From assembly GCF_029227915.1 (NCBI RefSeq), contig NC_079877.1:5520001-5584000 (forward strand): DNA of 64,000 nt, in the 5' to 3' direction. Position numbers and translations under genes: made by a program. The notes below the pieces were generated by a model. It was not told the origin of the DNA. It saw nothing but the letters and a program-made list of their open reading frames with translations, and made no database searches. Shown here in pieces: positions 61,901-64,000 of the stretch. Source of the DNA: Hydractinia symbiolongicarpus (lineage: Eukaryota; Cnidaria; Hydrozoa; Anthoathecata; Hydractiniidae). Position 1 is the first letter of the stretch; each line of letters opens with the position of its first letter.

Positions 61901-64000
61901 TAAACTCACTTCCCGAACGATTTTTTAAATTATTTTTACACCACTAAAACGCATGAGACTTGTAGTTTTCAAAAATGTTTTCATTTTTGATGAGACGCTG
62001 AATAAAGGAAGTTTAATCGCCGGCAAATGAAAACCTGCGATTTTCCGTAAATCCCGGACTCGGCCCGTATAGTCAAAAGTACACAAAGAGAGTACCCAGG
62101 GTGTAAACTCACTTCCCGAACGATTTTTTAAATTATTTTTTCACCACTAAAACGCATGAGACTTGCAGTTTTCAAAAATGTTTTCATTTTTGATGAGACG
62201 CTGAATAAAAGAAGTTTAATCGCCTGCAAACGAAAACCTGCGATTTCCCGTAATTCCCGGACTCGGCCCGTATAGTCAAAAGTATACAAGGAAAGTACCC
62301 AGTGAGTAAACTCATTTCCCGAACGAATTTTTAAATTATTTTTTCACCACTAAAACGCATGAGACTTGTAGTTTTCAGAAATGTTTTCATTTTTGATGAG
62401 ACGTTTAATGAAAGTTGTTTAATCGCCGGCAAACGAAAACCCGCGACTTCCCGTAAATCCCGGTCTCCGCCCGTATAGTCAAAAGTATACAAGGAAAGTA
62501 CCCAGTGAGTAAACTCATTTCCCTAACGAATTTTTAAAATTATTTTTTCACCACTAAAAGGCATGAGACTTGTAGTTTTCAAAAATGTTTTCATTTTTGA
62601 TGAGACGCTGAATAAAAGATGTTTAATCGCCGGCAAACAAAAACCTGCGATTTTCCGTAAATCCCGGACTCGGCCCGTATAGTCAAAAGTATACAAAGAG
62701 AGTACCCAGGGTGTAAACTCACTTCCCGAACGATTTTTTAAATTATTTTTTCACCACTAAAACGCATGAGACTTGTAGTTTTCAAGAATGTTTTCATTTT
62801 TGATGAGACGCTGAATAAAAGAAGTTTAATCGCCGACAAACGAAAACCTGCGATTTTCCGTAAATCCCGGACTCGGTCGGTATAGTCAAAAGTATACAAA
62901 GAGAGTACCCAGGGTGTAAACTCACTTCCCGAACGATTTTTTAAATTATTTTTTTCACCACTAAAACGCATGAGACTTGTAGTTTTCAAAAATGTTTTCA
63001 TTTTTGATGAGACGCTGAATAAAAGAAGTTTAATCGCCGGCAAACGAAAACCTGCGATTTTCCGTAAATCCCGGACTCGGCCCGTATAGTCAAAAGTATA
63101 CAAAGAGAGTACCCAGGGTGTAAACGCACTTCCCGAACGATTTTTTAAATTATTTTTTCACCACTAAAACGCACGAGACTTGTAGTTTTCAAGAATGTTT
63201 TCATTTTTGATGAGACGCTGAATAAAAGAAGTTTAATCGCCTGCAAACGAAAACCTGCGATTTCCCGTAAATCCCGGACTCGGCCCGTATAGTCAAAAGT
63301 ATACAAAGAGAGTACCCAGGGTGTAAACTCACTTCCCGAACGATTTTTAAAATTATTTTTTCACCACTAAAACGCATGAGACTTGTAGTTTTCAAAAATG
63401 TTTTCATTTTTGATGAGACGCTGAATAAAAGAAGTTTAATCGCCTGCAAACGAAAACCTGCGATTTCCCGTAAATCCCGGACTCGGCCCGTATAGTCAAA
63501 AGCATACAAAGAAACTACCCAGGGAGTAAACTCATTTCCCTAACGAATTTTTAAATTATTTTTTCACCACTAAAAGGCATGAGACTTGTAGTTTTCAAAA
63601 ATTTTTTCATTTTTGATGAGACGCTGAATAAAAGAAGTTTAATCGCCGGCAAACGAAAACCTGCGATTTTCCGTAAATCCCGGACTCGGCCCGTATAGTC
63701 ATAGTCAAAAGTATACAAAGAGAGTACCCAGGGTGTAAACTCACTTCCCGAACGATTTTTTAAATTATTTTTTCACCACTAAAACGCATGAGACTTGTAG
63801 TTTTCAAGAATGTTTTCATTTTTGATGAGACGCTGAATAAAAGAAGTTTAATCGCCGGCAAACGAAAACCTGCGATTTTCCGTAAATCCCGGACTCGGCC
63901 CGTATAGTCAAAAGTATACAAAGAGAGTACCCAGGGTGTAAACTCACTTCCCGAACGATTTTTTAAATTATTTTTACACCACTAAAACGCATGAGACTTG
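58980..64000. repeat. Long-range duplication, copy 2, continues past the window
   Basis: Identity with copy 1 begins between 58,979 and 59,010: the CGCCGGC at 58,974-58,980 is not shared (copy 1 reads CGGCTGC), but the rare AAATCTCGG at 59,005 is. It lacks one monomer of copy 1 (203 bp). The last base of the window corresponds to 53,439 of copy 1, so the right end of this duplication lies outside the window. Confidence 0.88.

Larger units (their letters stand above)
1..64000. repeat. 203-bp satellite DNA array, about 315 monomers, fills the window
   Basis: The same unit recurs from the first to the last base with a spacing of 203 bp; occasional 201-209 bp units come from small indels. All copies lie in the same orientation and I saw no inversion, unique insertion or transposon. 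Landmarks in nearly every copy, in order, are TTAAATTATT, CACCACTAAAACGCATGAG, CTTGTAGTTTT, CATTTTTGATGAG, TTTAATCGCC, AACGAAAACC, GGCCCGTATAGTC and GTATACAA. Monomers differ mostly by single substitutions that are shared within classes, so divergence is low and structured. By analogy with known satellites this is heterochromatin, perhaps centromeric. That location is an inference, because no flanking chromosome sequence is present. No part of the window has an independent gene. Confidence 0.97.

Noticed and set aside
1-64000. CRISPR array
   Set aside because: Repeats are regular, but the whole 203-bp unit is conserved and there are no unique spacers between short identical repeats, no leader and no cas genes.
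1-64000. rDNA, 5S or tRNA gene cluster
   Set aside because: I see no 5S-like or tRNA-like conserved elements, no cloverleaf, and no convincing A and B box pair in the monomer.
1-64000. Retrotransposon or LTR-derived tandem repeat
   Set aside because: No reverse transcriptase, integrase, primer-binding site, target-site duplication or terminal repeat is visible anywhere in the window.
1-64000. Whole array as an assembly artefact
   Set aside because: Copies carry many private, position-specific variants and a consistent duplication history, which a simple collapse or stutter would not produce. Individual near-identical repeats (19,400-23,660 and 58,980-64,000) still need read support.

Overview
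The window is one uninterrupted tandem array of a roughly 203-bp satellite monomer, about 315 copies, all head to tail in the same orientation. I found no protein gene, RNA gene, mobile element, CRISPR array or unique-sequence island. A representative monomer (12,389-12,591) has 73 G/C in 203 bases, about 36% GC. It contains an AT-rich half and a GC-rich segment of about 60 bp that carries most of the CpG sites. The structure is that of eukaryotic satellite heterochromatin, possibly centromeric or pericentromeric. The species cannot be named from this sequence. CpG is not depleted, which argues against long residence in a heavily CpG-methylated germline.

At least six monomer classes can be told apart by shared diagnostic bases. 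They occur in preferred orders and form nested higher-order repeats (HORs) whose periods are whole numbers of monomers, give or take a few bases: about 609, 1,218, 1,421, 2,029/2,232, 3,857, 5,482 and 10,561/10,764 bp. On top of these lies a block of about 10-17 kb that recurs at an offset of about 23.5 kb.

Layout: 1-17,470 is block A, with an internal 1,421-bp duplication and a 5,482-bp tandem duplication. 17,262-19,400 is a transition zone. 19,400-23,660 holds three tandem copies of a 1,421-bp seven-monomer HOR. 23,550-33,510 is block A', a shorter version of A. 33,920-41,633 is a 3,857-bp 19-monomer unit in two tandem copies, each with a nested 1,218-bp duplication. 41,634-48,230 is a more diverged zone with a 609-bp tandem duplication and a 2,232-bp repeat. 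48,230-53,439 and 58,980-64,000 are nearly identical copies about 10.6-10.8 kb apart. 53,440-58,980 between them is built from three- and six-monomer repeats.

The array appears to evolve by repeated unequal exchange. Hybrid monomers mark several junctions, and most of these fall in the same central part of the monomer. Each monomer also carries an 8-bp dyad with a 4-base loop. One class has gained a GC hairpin next to a motif that is one spacer base short of a CENP-B box. All block boundaries come from comparison by eye and are approximate unless a narrow interval is given.
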